A DNA stretch of 20,207 nt from assembly GCA_016713645.1 (NCBI GenBank), contig JADJOU010000032.1, positions 1-20,207 on the forward strand, written 5' to 3'. Of the stretch, positions 1-7,717 are shown one piece after another (within the stretch, counting starts at the first letter, position 1; the number at the start of each line of letters is the position of its first letter). Under the pieces are notes generated by a model. The model saw only the letters and a program-made list of their open reading frames with translations, had not been told where the DNA came from and ran no database searches. Source of the DNA: Bacteroidota bacterium (GTDB taxonomy: Bacteria; Bacteroidota; Bacteroidia; Chitinophagales; JADJOU01). The position numbers and the translations under genes were made by a program.

Positions 1-318
1 GAATCAAAAGCGACATCAATTGATGTTTACCAAATCGTCACCAACCGCATTATCGAATTATTAGAACAAGACATCATTCCTTGGCGCAAGCCTTGGATCA
101 GTGGAGGCTGTCCACAGAACTTAATCAGTAAAAAGAAATATCGAGGAATCAATGTTTTATTGCTCAATGCACTCAACTATGCACAGAACTATTTTTTGAC
201 TTTTAATCAAGTCATTCAATTGGGAGGAAGCATCAAGCCCAATGAAAAGGCGCATTTTGTTGTTTTTTGGAAGTGGCTGGACAAAAAATCTGATGAAGGC
301 CAAGGAGAGCAAGAATAG
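1..318 (+). pseudogene. ardC: ArdC-like antirestriction protein, partial and prematurely ended
   Basis: The reading frame enters from outside the window and stops at TAG 316-318, giving 105 visible residues. The text matches the N-terminal ssDNA-binding domain of ArdC/DUF1738 proteins: IPWRKPW near residue 27, KYRGINVLLLN, YFLTFNQ, and HFVVFWKW near the end. Full ArdC proteins are around 300 residues and continue into a zinc-metalloprotease-like domain with HExxH; none of that is visible here. So the gene is broken by truncation or frameshift. Another frame stays open from about 312 to the stop at 438-440 and contains SPIERC, but its similarity to ArdC is too weak for me to claim it as the continuation. 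ArdC genes normally travel on plasmids and conjugative elements, where they protect incoming DNA, so this may mark the edge of an old mobile element. The rest of the gap to 462 holds nothing I recognise. Confidence 0.7.
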
Positions 319-462
319 ATAGAGCCTATTTTTTCAGCCTAAGTCCCATAGAGCGATGTAGAATATTGGATTATTTTAATTTACAAGCTTATCAGTTGGA
401 TAGTTTTCCGAAATTAGATAGAACGCTATTTTCAAAATGATAGCATGAAAATAAGTAGAGAT

Positions 463-1350
463 TTATTGTTTCGGCACAATAAATTTGACCGCAGCATTGG
501 TCAAGTAGATATGCAAATCCTCTGAGAAGATAAAGGGATCTCCATCCATTTGAAACTTCATCAATTCATTTTTTTTGATACGGAGTTCCGTGACCGAGTG
601 CAGTTCTAATTCACTGATCCAAGTGGGTTTTTTAATCAATAAGCAGAATGTAATCCACGGCAATTTGATGGGGTTGAATTTCTTGAGGATGGCAACTTCC
701 AAGAGTCCGTCTTTGGCAGAGGCCCATGGCACAATGCCCACGCTATAGCCAAATTGATCCGAATTAAATCCACAGAGGGTCAATACTTTTTCCTTTCTAT
801 CGACGCCATTCAAGGTAAATTCTAGATCATGAAATTTCAGTGCGGTGAGCAATTGCTTTGTGACCAAGGATGCATAGGCAAAAAAACTTCGCTTCGTTCT
901 ATGCTTGTATTCATAGGCGATATGCCCATCTATACCCACACCAAATACGCTATAAAATTTCTTTTGATTGATGGTGCCCACATCAATTCTCGTAGTGAAA
1001 CCAGTATTGATAATGTCAAAAGCATAAGGCAAATCGCGCGGCTTGTAACCGAGGTGTGTTGCGCTTCCATTGCCAGAGCCGACAGGTAATACGGCTAATG
1101 TGATTGAATCATTCATGATGCCATTGCCAATCTCATGAAGGGATCCATCGCCACCCACTGCACAGATGATATCTGTTCCATTCGTCGATAGTGATTTTGC
1201 AATTTCGATTGCATGACCTGAATATTCCGTATAGATGATTTCATAATCATACTTCGTGAGATCTAAGTATTTTTCTATTGCCTCAGGAATATTGCGCTTC
1301 TTGACGCTGCCTGAGAATGGATTGATTATAAAAGCGATTTTTTGCTTCAC
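463..1350 (-). CDS. Diacylglycerol kinase / YegS-like lipid kinase
   Basis: This is a DAGK-catalytic-domain lipid kinase of about 295 residues, the normal length for the bacterial YegS/DgkB/BmrU group, which phosphorylates diacylglycerol or related lipids with ATP at the inner membrane. Visible motifs, counted from the chosen start: NPFSG at about 10-14, the nucleotide-binding GGDGS at about 66-70, and GSGN at about 91-94. The C-terminal half has the expected beta-rich ending with FQMDGDPF. I chose the GTG at 1350-1348, giving MKQKIAFIINP, because family members begin just before the first beta strand; a TTG at 1371 in the same frame would add seven residues. It lies about 87 bases downstream of dinB on the same strand and could share its transcript. 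Its GC content is visibly higher than that of the metal genes, so I take it as resident chromosome. The exact lipid substrate cannot be read from the sequence. Confidence 0.85.
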   Translation of the reverse strand: MKQKIAFIINPFSGSVKKRNIPEAIEKYLDLTKYDYEIIYTEYSGHAIEIAKSLSTNGTDIICAVGGDGSLHEIGNGIMNDSITLAVLPVGSGNGSATHLGYKPRDLPYAFDIINTGFTTRIDVGTINQKKFYSVFGVGIDGHIAYEYKHRTKRSFFAYASLVTKQLLTALKFHDLEFTLNGVDRKEKVLTLCGFNSDQFGYSVGIVPWASAKDGLLEVAILKKFNPIKLPWITFCLLIKKPTWISELELHSVTELRIKKNELMKFQMDGDPFIFSEDLHIYLTNAAVKFIVPKQ

Positions 1351-1436
1351 AGAGTTGAATAAGAGGTGCAAAGATAAGGAGAATATTCTCGATAGACATC
1401 GACAAGTTCTCTGAACCTAGATGGCACATTATAGTG

Positions 1437-2581
1437 CTATTCCAAGCCCGCTGCAGAGACAATGGCATCTTTGCCAAATCGACGTCGCAGGGAATCCATG
1501 GTTTGATAGAGTTGAATTTTTTCATTGATGTCGTGAAACAATTGCATTTGATAGGCGCCTTGTACGAGATGACTGAATTTGATGCCAATCAAGCGAATGA
1601 GTATCCTTCGTTGAAAGAGTTTATTGAATAATTCCATGACTTTTTCTATGAGGATATCATCGATGGCGGTATAGGGAATGCGCGCCTGCATGGTATGTGT
1701 ATTGAAGTCGGCATAGCGGATTTTGATGGTGACACAGGCCGTGAGTTTTTCATCGCTGCGCAATTGAAAAGCCAGTTTTTCTGTCATGGAGACAAGTACG
1801 CGCCTCATGTGATGCATATCGATGGTGTCTTGTTCAAAAGTCGTCTCTGTTGAAATTGATTTTTGTTCGTTGTATTGTTCTACAGGAGTCGTATCGATGC
1901 CATTGGCTTTCTTCCAAATGGCAATGCCATTTTGCCCAAATACTTGCTCCATCAATTGAACCGGCATCTCTTGCACTGTCTTGATTTTCTCAATACCCAT
2001 ATCGCGAAGAATGTGGTAAGTTTTATCGCCCACCATAGGGATTTTTTTGACGGATAATGGAGCGAGAAATTCCTTTTCATATCCAAATGGAATTTGCAAT
2101 TGACCGTTGGGCTTGGCTTGTCCTGTGCCGACTTTTGCCACCGTCTTATTCGTCGACAAGGCAAATGAAATGGGTAAGTCCGTCTCGCGCATAATCCTAT
2201 TGCGCAATTCAGTAGCTATTTTATAACAACCAAAAATATTTCTCCATCCCAGATAAATCGATGTAGAACTCATCGATGGAGCTCTTCTCATACAGTGGAA
2301 CATCCTCTTGAATGATGTCTGTAATGATATTTGAATAATGACTATATTGGTCATGGTCACCGCGCACGATAATCGCCTCTGGACATAGTTGGCGCGCCAA
2401 TTTCATAGACATCGCCGAGTGAATACCATAGGACCTCGCTTCATAACTGCATGATGCAACAACACCTCGATCGCCGCTACCGCCTACGAGAACGGGTTTC
2501 CCGCAGAGCTTGGGATTGATTTTCCGCTCTACAGACACGAAAGAATGTGTCTAAATCCATATGGATAATATTGCGCTGCAT
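1437..2581 (-). CDS. dinB: DNA polymerase IV (Y-family, DinB), two frame breaks
   Basis: This is an error-prone translesion polymerase. It must be read in three frames. Bases 2581-2540 give MQRNIIHMDLDTFF, with the first metal-binding Asp of the family. Bases 2538 to about 2237 begin VSVERK and include SYEAR, HSAM and the catalytic SIDEFYIDL. From about 2231 to the stop at 1437-1439 come FGCYKIA, the thumb, and the little-finger domain ending VSAAGLE. Removing one base at 2539 (C on the coding strand) and one T from the coding-strand run at 2232-2236 restores a continuous protein of about 380 residues, close to family length. No other lesion is visible and all key residues are kept, so I favour sequence error over decay, though the 2539 base is not in a homopolymer. 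Its start lies inside the annotated 3' end of the methyltransferase upstream. In many bacteria dinB is damage-inducible; I see no LexA-like box. Confidence 0.85.
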
Positions 2582-3218
2582 CTTTGATGAATTTAGTTAT
2601 TTTTTTCATTCGCTTAAATGAGCAAAATATAAAATTTTGACTCGTATTAAATGGAGTTGTATGATCTTCTATTACGCATTTTATTTTTTCAAAACCGTTT
2701 TGCAATTCTGTCGAAAGTGTTTCTTCTGTATACTGTTTAATATCAAGCCCACTGCATTTTTTTGGGCCATCTGTACTAAAAGTTCCGATAGTGACTATGC
2801 CATTTTCTTTCATTGCTTTTCTTGCTGTTGAAAGATATTTTGTAATTTGTGCTTCGCTTATTAGGAAATGAAAGGCTGCTCTGTCATGCCAAAAATCATA
2901 GGTTTTTGTCGGTTTAAAATCTGTAATATCACTGACAATCCAATTGACTTTATCCGCTTTTTGACCCAATCTATTTTTTGCCTTATTGAGTGCTTCTGCA
3001 CTGATATCGAGTACTGAAATATTTTCAAAACCATCATCAAGAAGATAATCAACTAATTTACTGTCTCCACCTCCAATGTCTATGATACTGGCTTGTTTAT
3101 TTAGTTTTGCATTGTGTACAAAGTCCAAAGATGTTTTTGGTAGTTCCTGAGTCCAACTTACTTCGTTCGGTTCTTTGGTTGTGTAAATTTTGTCCCAATG
3201 ATTTTTTGATGGTTGCAT
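2529..3218 (-). CDS. Class I SAM-dependent methyltransferase
   Basis: As sequenced it encodes 229 residues. Motif I for S-adenosylmethionine is DIGGGDS at 47-53, followed by the acidic VLDIS at 70-73 and WHDRAAFHFL in the middle. The ending HTTPFNTSQNFIFCSFKR is, from memory, the typical C-terminus of this Bacteroidota and proteobacterial small-molecule methyltransferase family of about 205 residues. The last 23 or so residues here simply translate the 5' end of dinB in another frame. The T7 run at 2600-2606 (A7 on the coding strand) explains this: with A6 the gene would stop at TAA 2599-2597, giving 206 residues and leaving 15 bases before the dinB start. The substrate is unknown. Its neighbours do not fix it; thiol, metalloid or tellurite-type methylation are only possibilities. 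Confidence 0.8.
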   Translation of the reverse strand: MQPSKNHWDKIYTTKEPNEVSWTQELPKTSLDFVHNAKLNKQASIIDIGGGDSKLVDYLLDDGFENISVLDISAEALNKAKNRLGQKADKVNWIVSDITDFKPTKTYDFWHDRAAFHFLISEAQITKYLSTARKAMKENGIVTIGTFSTDGPKKCSGLDIKQYTEETLSTELQNGFEKIKCVIEDHTTPFNTSQNFIFCSFKRMKKITKFIKDAAQYYPYGFRHILSCL

Positions 3219-3290
3219 TTTTTTCTTTTTTTTGCTTTTATTATGTACTAAAATAGCGATGTTTTATACATTTCATTTTTATTTAAACGA

Positions 3291-3866
3291 TTATTTACAA
3301 CAATTGAATCCATTTTGTTTAGGCGGACATTTTTTATTTCCAAAACTACAAAATACACAACAGTCTCCAACATTGGGTTTTAATATGACCTTGCATTTTT
3401 CGCATTCATAAAAAAAGGTACAAGTATCCATAGGCATTTTTTCATCTTTTTCGTGAAAGCAGTAGGGGCAATTGATGGTAGATATGAAAAAATTGAATTT
3501 TTTTTTATTATCAAAAAAATTGATAAGGGAAGAAGTTAGCATGCCTAAAATACTGATGATTTGTAATAATAGCTTATTATGACCACTATACAATAAATGC
3601 GTATACAGGATTAAGATAAATGAAGGAATTGATAGGAGAATGGGATATATATTGTGGTGTTTTTTAAAAGATGTATATAAACCAATTGACAATAAAATAA
3701 ACATACACAATAATGTCAAGACGAACCAGCTATTTTGTAGATGGATACTGCTAAATCCAAATGCAGTAGCGGCAAATAAAGGAAAACAACAAGGAGATAA
3801 AAATGCAATAATGACAAATCCGAGTAATCCTAATTTTTCTAAATATGCTTTCATTTTATTGAACAT
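3291..3866 (-). CDS. MerC-like membrane protein fused to a GDCCVxC domain
   Basis: This 191-residue protein has two parts. Residues 1 to about 120 hold four hydrophobic segments, with the vicinal cysteine pair SPCCFP at 26-27 in the first, as in MerC mercury transporters. Residues 130-191 are cysteine-rich: CPYC at 133-136, MPMDTC ending at 149, CEKC at 155-158, GDCCVFC at 168-173, then CPPKQ from 180 and a final CC pair. That second part matches the small GDCCVxC family, which often exists as a stand-alone protein of about 70 residues and in some bacteria carries selenocysteine; here the position is an ordinary TGT cysteine. The fusion suggests a thiol relay that hands a soft metal (Hg, Cu or Cd) to or from the membrane channel. 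It is transcribed divergently from the HYC_CC_PP gene. ATG at 3866 or 3854 could be the start. Confidence 0.75.
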   Translation of the reverse strand: MFNKMKAYLEKLGLLGFVIIAFLSPCCFPLFAATAFGFSSIHLQNSWFVLTLLCMFILLSIGLYTSFKKHHNIYPILLSIPSFILILYTHLLYSGHNKLLLQIISILGMLTSSLINFFDNKKKFNFFISTINCPYCFHEKDEKMPMDTCTFFYECEKCKVILKPNVGDCCVFCSFGNKKCPPKQNGFNCCK

Positions 3867-3887
3867 AGGGTTTTATTGAATATTCTA

Positions 3888-3895
3888 CAATAATA
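3888..3895 (-). promoter_or_regulatory. Possible -7 element for the MerC-like gene
   Basis: The minus strand reads TATTATTG, seven of eight matches to the Bacteroidota -7 consensus TAnnTTTG. A TTTG lies 21 bases further upstream as a possible -33 element. It would place transcription start about 15 bases before the ATG at 3866. In such AT-rich DNA, chance matches are common. Confidence 0.3.
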
Positions 3896-3970
3896 TATGA
3901 AGATTTATTTGAAAAACAAAGCCATATCAAATGCAAATTAAAAAAAAATATACTTTTGTTGTAAAAATAC

Positions 3971-3978
3971 TATATTTG
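3971..3978 (+). promoter_or_regulatory. TAnnTTTG promoter element next to the HYC_CC_PP start
   Basis: TATATTTG matches the Bacteroidota -7 consensus exactly. It ends only five bases before the GTG start at 3984. If used, transcription would begin at or very near the start codon, giving a leaderless or very short-leader mRNA. I do not see a well-spaced -33 TTTG. A stop codon in frame at 3939-3941 rules out a much earlier start. Confidence 0.45.
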
Positions 3979-3983
3979 CTTTA

Positions 3984-4361
3984 GTGAAACAATTAAAAAG
4001 TTATATTACAATTTTATTATTGATTACCTATTTGGTTAATTCTATAGGCGTATATGCTCAGTTGCACTATTGTGGAGGTCATTTAGCCTCTATTACTTTT
4101 GTTGAGCATGGTCAAGAGAAATGCCCTTGCGGAAGTAAATCCATGAAAAAGGGTTGCTGTAAAGATAAGATAGTCAAATCGAAAATTAAAGATGCTCATA
4201 AGAATGATCCTTTGGCTAAAATTATATTTAATTTAATTGGAGAATTTCCAATTCAAAAATTTGTATTTTATTATTATTCGGATAAAAAATTCGCATCTTG
4301 TTATAACGAAATCAAGGTTTATCAAAAACCGCCACAAAAGCCAAAAATCCTATCTTTTTGA
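3984..4361 (+). CDS. HYC_CC_PP family small exported protein
   Basis: This 125-residue protein begins with a GTG codon and a signal peptide or single membrane anchor (residues 5-25, ending VYAQ). It has the three marks of the HYC_CC_PP family known from Bacteroidota genomes: HYC at 28-30, CPC at 47-49 with the vicinal pair GCC at 58-59, and PP at 116-117 near the C-terminus. The function of this family is not known to me. The Cys/His content and repeated placement beside metal-resistance genes suggest metal binding or sensing outside the cytoplasm. Here it is divergent from the MerC-like gene and separated from the copper operon by a terminator-like hairpin, so it probably has its own transcript. 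Confidence 0.75.
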   Translation: MKQLKSYITILLLITYLVNSIGVYAQLHYCGGHLASITFVEHGQEKCPCGSKSMKKGCCKDKIVKSKIKDAHKNDPLAKIIFNLIGEFPIQKFVFYYYSDKKFASCYNEIKVYQKPPQKPKILSF

Positions 4362-4405
4362 TGGATCGGGCTTTTTAATTTAGAATTTATTTAAAAGGAT
4401 AATTC

Positions 4406-4430
4406 ACCTGCTAATCAAGTGGGTTTTTTT
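4406..4430 (+). terminator. Rho-independent terminator after the HYC_CC_PP gene
   Basis: ACCTGC (4406-4411) pairs with GTGGGT (4419-4424), six pairs including two G-T wobbles, around a seven-base loop, and runs straight into a T run to 4430. It lies 45 bases after the stop codon, which is a reasonable place for a terminator. Confidence 0.55.
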
Positions 4431-4432
4431 GG

Positions 4433-4449
4433 TTGTAATTCAATTACAA
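4433..4449. promoter_or_regulatory. Perfect 17-bp palindrome upstream of the copper operon
   Basis: TTGTAATT and AATTACAA form perfect eight-base arms around a single central C. The site lies 38 bases before the ATG of the thioredoxin-like gene, the first gene of the coupled block. The length and symmetry fit a dimeric repressor or activator site. The arms are AT-rich and the loop would be one base, so an RNA hairpin is less likely. No regulator gene is in the window. Confidence 0.5.
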
Positions 4450-4487
4450 GTTATTATTTTTTTTTTAACCAAATTAATTTTTTAAAA

Positions 4488-5288
4488 ATGACAAAATCAA
4501 TTTTTATTGCCCTTTTGCTGGTATGTTCAGTGAAGGTTATCAACGCTCAAACCGTAATGCAGTTAAATGGTCTCGACTGCAATGGAGTTTCACACGACCT
4601 TATGTCAGATTTAGATTCAGGCAAAGCGGTTATCCTTCATTTTTTTATGCCTAATTGTGGTTCTTGCCCACCACCAGCCCAGAAAATACAAAAAATGGCA
4701 AATAATTTATTAAAAACTTATCCAGGGATGGTTAGAGCTTATGTAATGCCATTTAACAATTCAACAACTTGTGCTACCACATCATCATGGGTATCAACCA
4801 ATGGACTTTCATTATATGTTCCTTATGATAGTGGGGCTATGCAAGTAGCAAATTACGGTTGGGGTATGCCAACGGTTGTTCTACTTGGGGGTAAAAACCA
4901 TAGGATTATGTTTTCTACATTAAGTTTTTCCACAAGTGATACAATCATGATGCGAGATTCAATGATAGCATTATTTACAAAGAAAGCGGATACAGTGAAA
5001 ACATCCGCTATTTTTAGTGTCAATAATGCCAATATCAATGCATTGAATATTTATCCAAATCCTGCTGTAAACGCAATTAGTCTGAATTTTAATTCTAATG
5101 AGAGTGGAAATTTAGTGATAAGCCTTACTACTTTGAATGGGGCTGTTGTAAAATCCTATTCTGAGGAGAAAATAAGTAGTGGTTTTTATTCAAAATCTAT
5201 GAATTTGAATGGCATAACTAAAGGAAATTACTTGCTGAATGGGACACTTAATAATAAGAATTTTACAAAACAAGTTATTATTGAGTAA
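4488..5288 (+). CDS. T9SS-exported thioredoxin-like protein
   Basis: The chosen ATG at 4488 gives 266 residues starting with a signal peptide (MTKSIFIALLLVCSV...NAQ, cleavage near 20). An upstream in-frame start at 4419 would put 23 residues that are not signal-like before it. The body is a thioredoxin-like fold: the active-site pair CGSC at 57-60 after HFFMPN, and a cis-proline GMPT further on, as in TlpA/ResA or peroxiredoxin-like proteins. From about residue 186 comes a type A sorting domain opening with NIYPNPAVNAI and ending KQVIIE, which directs export and surface attachment by the type IX system. A surface-exposed CxxC could reduce or bind copper or support disulfide exchange in the secreted partners. 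Its TAA overlaps the next gene's ATG (TAATG), so the two are probably translationally coupled. Confidence 0.8.
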   Translation: MTKSIFIALLLVCSVKVINAQTVMQLNGLDCNGVSHDLMSDLDSGKAVILHFFMPNCGSCPPPAQKIQKMANNLLKTYPGMVRAYVMPFNNSTTCATTSSWVSTNGLSLYVPYDSGAMQVANYGWGMPTVVLLGGKNHRIMFSTLSFSTSDTIMMRDSMIALFTKKADTVKTSAIFSVNNANINALNIYPNPAVNAISLNFNSNESGNLVISLTTLNGAVVKSYSEEKISSGFYSKSMNLNGITKGNYLLNGTLNNKNFTKQVIIE

Positions 5289-5992
5289 TGATTATATTTG
5301 GTTTTAATCAATATCTATTGATAATTGCAGTGGTCATAAACATGATCACTGCATTCAATGGTGCTGCTCAAAAATATAGTATAAGTCCTAACGATAGTTT
5401 CATCGATGAAATGCCTTTGGATGAGACCTATCATTTTTCTGTTCATCAAAATAATAATTCATCGGATACTTTATATTTTGGATGGAAAAAAATAAGTGAG
5501 TCCATCCCCAATGGGTGGGAGGTGAATTTATGCGATAATAATAATTGCTATGCTGGAAGACCAGATAGTGGTGCTCAGATTCTGACATTCCCGTCTGAAT
5601 ATGGTCAAATGAGTATGGCGGTCAGTCCTCATCAAATTGAGGGAAAGGCCTATGTGCAGTATGAGTGTTGGGAGAAAATGAGTCCAACTAAATTGGATAC
5701 ATTTACATGGCAAATTACTTCAAAGAAAAGTGTTGCGCTTCAAGAATTTAAGAAATCTTCCATTCAAATTTCCCCAAATCCAACAAATCAGCATATCACC
5801 ATTCAATCTGATTTAGTAGATGGATTTACCTATAAAATAATAGATGGAATGGGAAGGATACAAATTGAAAAAAATGTGCAACAAAGCACTGAAAATATTG
5901 ATGTATCAAATTTAATTAATCTAAATTATATATTGATCATTGAAAAAAACAATAAAATAGTTTATACCAACAAAATAAGCATCCTAAAATGA
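5288..5992 (+). CDS. Secreted protein of unknown function with T9SS sorting domain
   Basis: This protein has 234 residues. A hydrophobic N-terminus (about 8-27) acts as signal peptide. The middle (about 30-150) looks like a beta-sandwich: alternating strands, GWKKISESIPNGWEV, then LCDNNNCYAG with cysteines at 82 and 87, and a third cysteine in YECWEK. I have the impression of similar LCD..CY domains in other Bacteroidota secreted proteins, sometimes near thioredoxin-like cargo, but I cannot name the family. The C-terminus from about 162 (ISPNPTNQHITI...) is a type A sorting domain. Its start overlaps the stop of the thioredoxin-like gene and its stop overlaps the oxidase start (ATGA), so it is an integral member of the operon. 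The cysteines make it a possible substrate or partner of the CGSC protein before it. Confidence 0.7.
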   Translation: MIIFGFNQYLLIIAVVINMITAFNGAAQKYSISPNDSFIDEMPLDETYHFSVHQNNNSSDTLYFGWKKISESIPNGWEVNLCDNNNCYAGRPDSGAQILTFPSEYGQMSMAVSPHQIEGKAYVQYECWEKMSPTKLDTFTWQITSKKSVALQEFKKSSIQISPNPTNQHITIQSDLVDGFTYKIIDGMGRIQIEKNVQQSTENIDVSNLINLNYILIIEKNNKIVYTNKISILK

Positions 5993-7717
5993 AACGAACT
6001 TTTTTTATTCAATTACTTTTTATCTTCAATTTCGTAATTGTCTCTGCTCAAGAAAATAAATTGTATGTTCCCCCAATACTAACTGGTAAAGTTTTTAATC
6101 TTGAAATAAGAGATAGTATCACTGAATTTTGGCCTGGGGTGAAAACTAAAACATATGGGATCAATCACAATATATTGGCACCTACATTATTGCTTCAAAA
6201 AGGGGATTCTGTTCAGATAAATGTAACGAATCGACTTGTTGGAAGTGGAAATTCAACAACGATTCATTGGCATGGTTTGCATGTATCAGCAATGAATGAT
6301 GGAGGGCCACATCAGATAATTCAGCAAAATGCTACATGGAGTCCTAAATTTAAAGTGTTGAATAATGCAGGAACATTCTGGTATCATCCACATGGAGAAA
6401 ATAAAACGGATAGACATGTATCAAAGGGTATCGCCGGGGCGATTGTTATAAAGGATCCAGAAGAGGCATTGCTCAATTTGCCGAGGACTTATGCTATTGA
6501 TGACATTCCAATTATTATTCAAACAAAAGAAATCGATGTATTGAACCAAATTACTATAGCAAGTTTTTTAGACACAGCAGTAATGGTAAATGCTACAGTA
6601 AAGCCATATTATGATCTTCCTGCACAAGTTGTGAGATTGCGATTGCTTAATGGAGCATCTACTAGAACATTTATGATTGGATTTTCAAATAATATGCCGT
6701 TTTCATTAATTGCTACAGATGGCGGATTGCGTGATTCTAGTTTGCAAATGACTCGATTGCTATTATCCAATGGCGAAAGAGCTGAAATTTTAGTGAATTT
6801 TACGGGAATGATAAATGATTCAGTTTATCTAAGAAGTTATGGAAGTGAACTTCCAAAAGGAATATTTGGTGTGGATAGTGTCGGCGATAAGGATAATACA
6901 ATCCTGAATTATTATGAAAATCCACTGAATGGAACGGATTTTGATTTAGTGAAATTTAGAATAAAAAATTCGACAGCTAATCCTGTAACTGCAATTCCTA
7001 CTGCACTTGCAAATACTTTCAAGTATTTAATTACACCAACTACAAAATATAGGAAATTCATTCTTGATACACTCTCGGGTGTCGGAATTATTCCAACATT
7101 AGCTGAAGGACCTTTTGCATTTAATAAGAAATTGTTTGATATAAATAGAATTGATGAAGTGGTTTATTTGAATGCTACAGAAGTTTGGACAATCCATAAT
7201 AAAACCATGATAGCACATCCATTTCATATACATGACGTCGAATTTGACATTCTAGATATTAATGGAATGGCACCTCCAAAATACCTGCAAGGCAAGAAAA
7301 GATGTTGTTTTGGTCATGCCTGGGGATAGTGTGCGATTCATAACTAAATTTGAAGACTTTGCTGATAATATGGTTCCTTATATGTATCACTGTCATGTTC
7401 TTCACCATGAAGATGATGGGATGATGGGAAGTTTTACTGTCATAGATACCTCTTTAAAATCGGATATACATTTTTTCGATGGCAATGAATTTGTTGTTTA
7501 TCCTAATCCAGTTCATGATTTTATTAAGTTGAAGATTGAAGACCGAGAAATAAAGCCATCGTTAATAATAACCAATATTGTTGGAGAAATTGTAAAGAGA
7601 TATGAATCAATTTCAAATAATGAAACGATTGATTTGTCACAAATAGTAGAGGGAGTATATTTTATACAACTTCAATATAATAATCAATTTTATACAAAAA
7701 AAATATGCAAACAATGA
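5989..7717 (+). CDS. T9SS-exported multicopper oxidase, one frame break
   Basis: With one base removed from the A4 run at 7297-7300 this is a continuous protein of 575 residues. It has a signal peptide (cleavage near VSAQ, residue 20) and the four copper-ligand blocks of laccase/CueO-type oxidases: HWHG at 93-96, YHPHG at 132-136, HPFHIHD from 410, and, after the frame break, HCH at 467-469 with H473 and the type 1 axial Met at 478. The family oxidises substrates, including Cu(I), with reduction of O2 to water. After the third cupredoxin domain comes a sorting domain (VYPNPVHDFIK... to ICKQ), so the enzyme is probably exported to the cell surface. That ending is unusual compared with periplasmic CueO. 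As sequenced, the first frame ends at 7329 before the type 1 copper ligands, so an uncorrected product would be inactive. It overlaps neighbours by ATGA at both ends. Confidence 0.82.

Noticed and set aside
319..440. Frame-shifted continuation of the ArdC gene (contains SPIERC)
   Set aside because: The frame is open for about 42 codons, but I could not align it convincingly with the conserved ArdC block that should follow FWKW. It may be a diverged remnant; not annotated.
829..1089. Open frame on the plus strand inside the lipid kinase
   Set aside because: It is antisense to a conserved DAGK domain and its protein has no recognisable pattern or signal.
2529..2596. A genuine 23-residue C-terminal extension of the methyltransferase
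   Set aside because: These residues are the dinB 5' end read in another frame; one fewer A in the run at 2600-2606 gives the normal stop.
3340..3366. Selenocysteine codon in the GDCCVxC domain
   Set aside because: Some relatives use TGA here, but this gene has TGT, so no selenoprotein is proposed.
7297..7300. Programmed ribosomal frameshift in the first multicopper oxidase
   Set aside because: A run of four A is too short for the usual slippery heptamer, no downstream structure is evident, and similar breaks occur in unrelated genes of the window.
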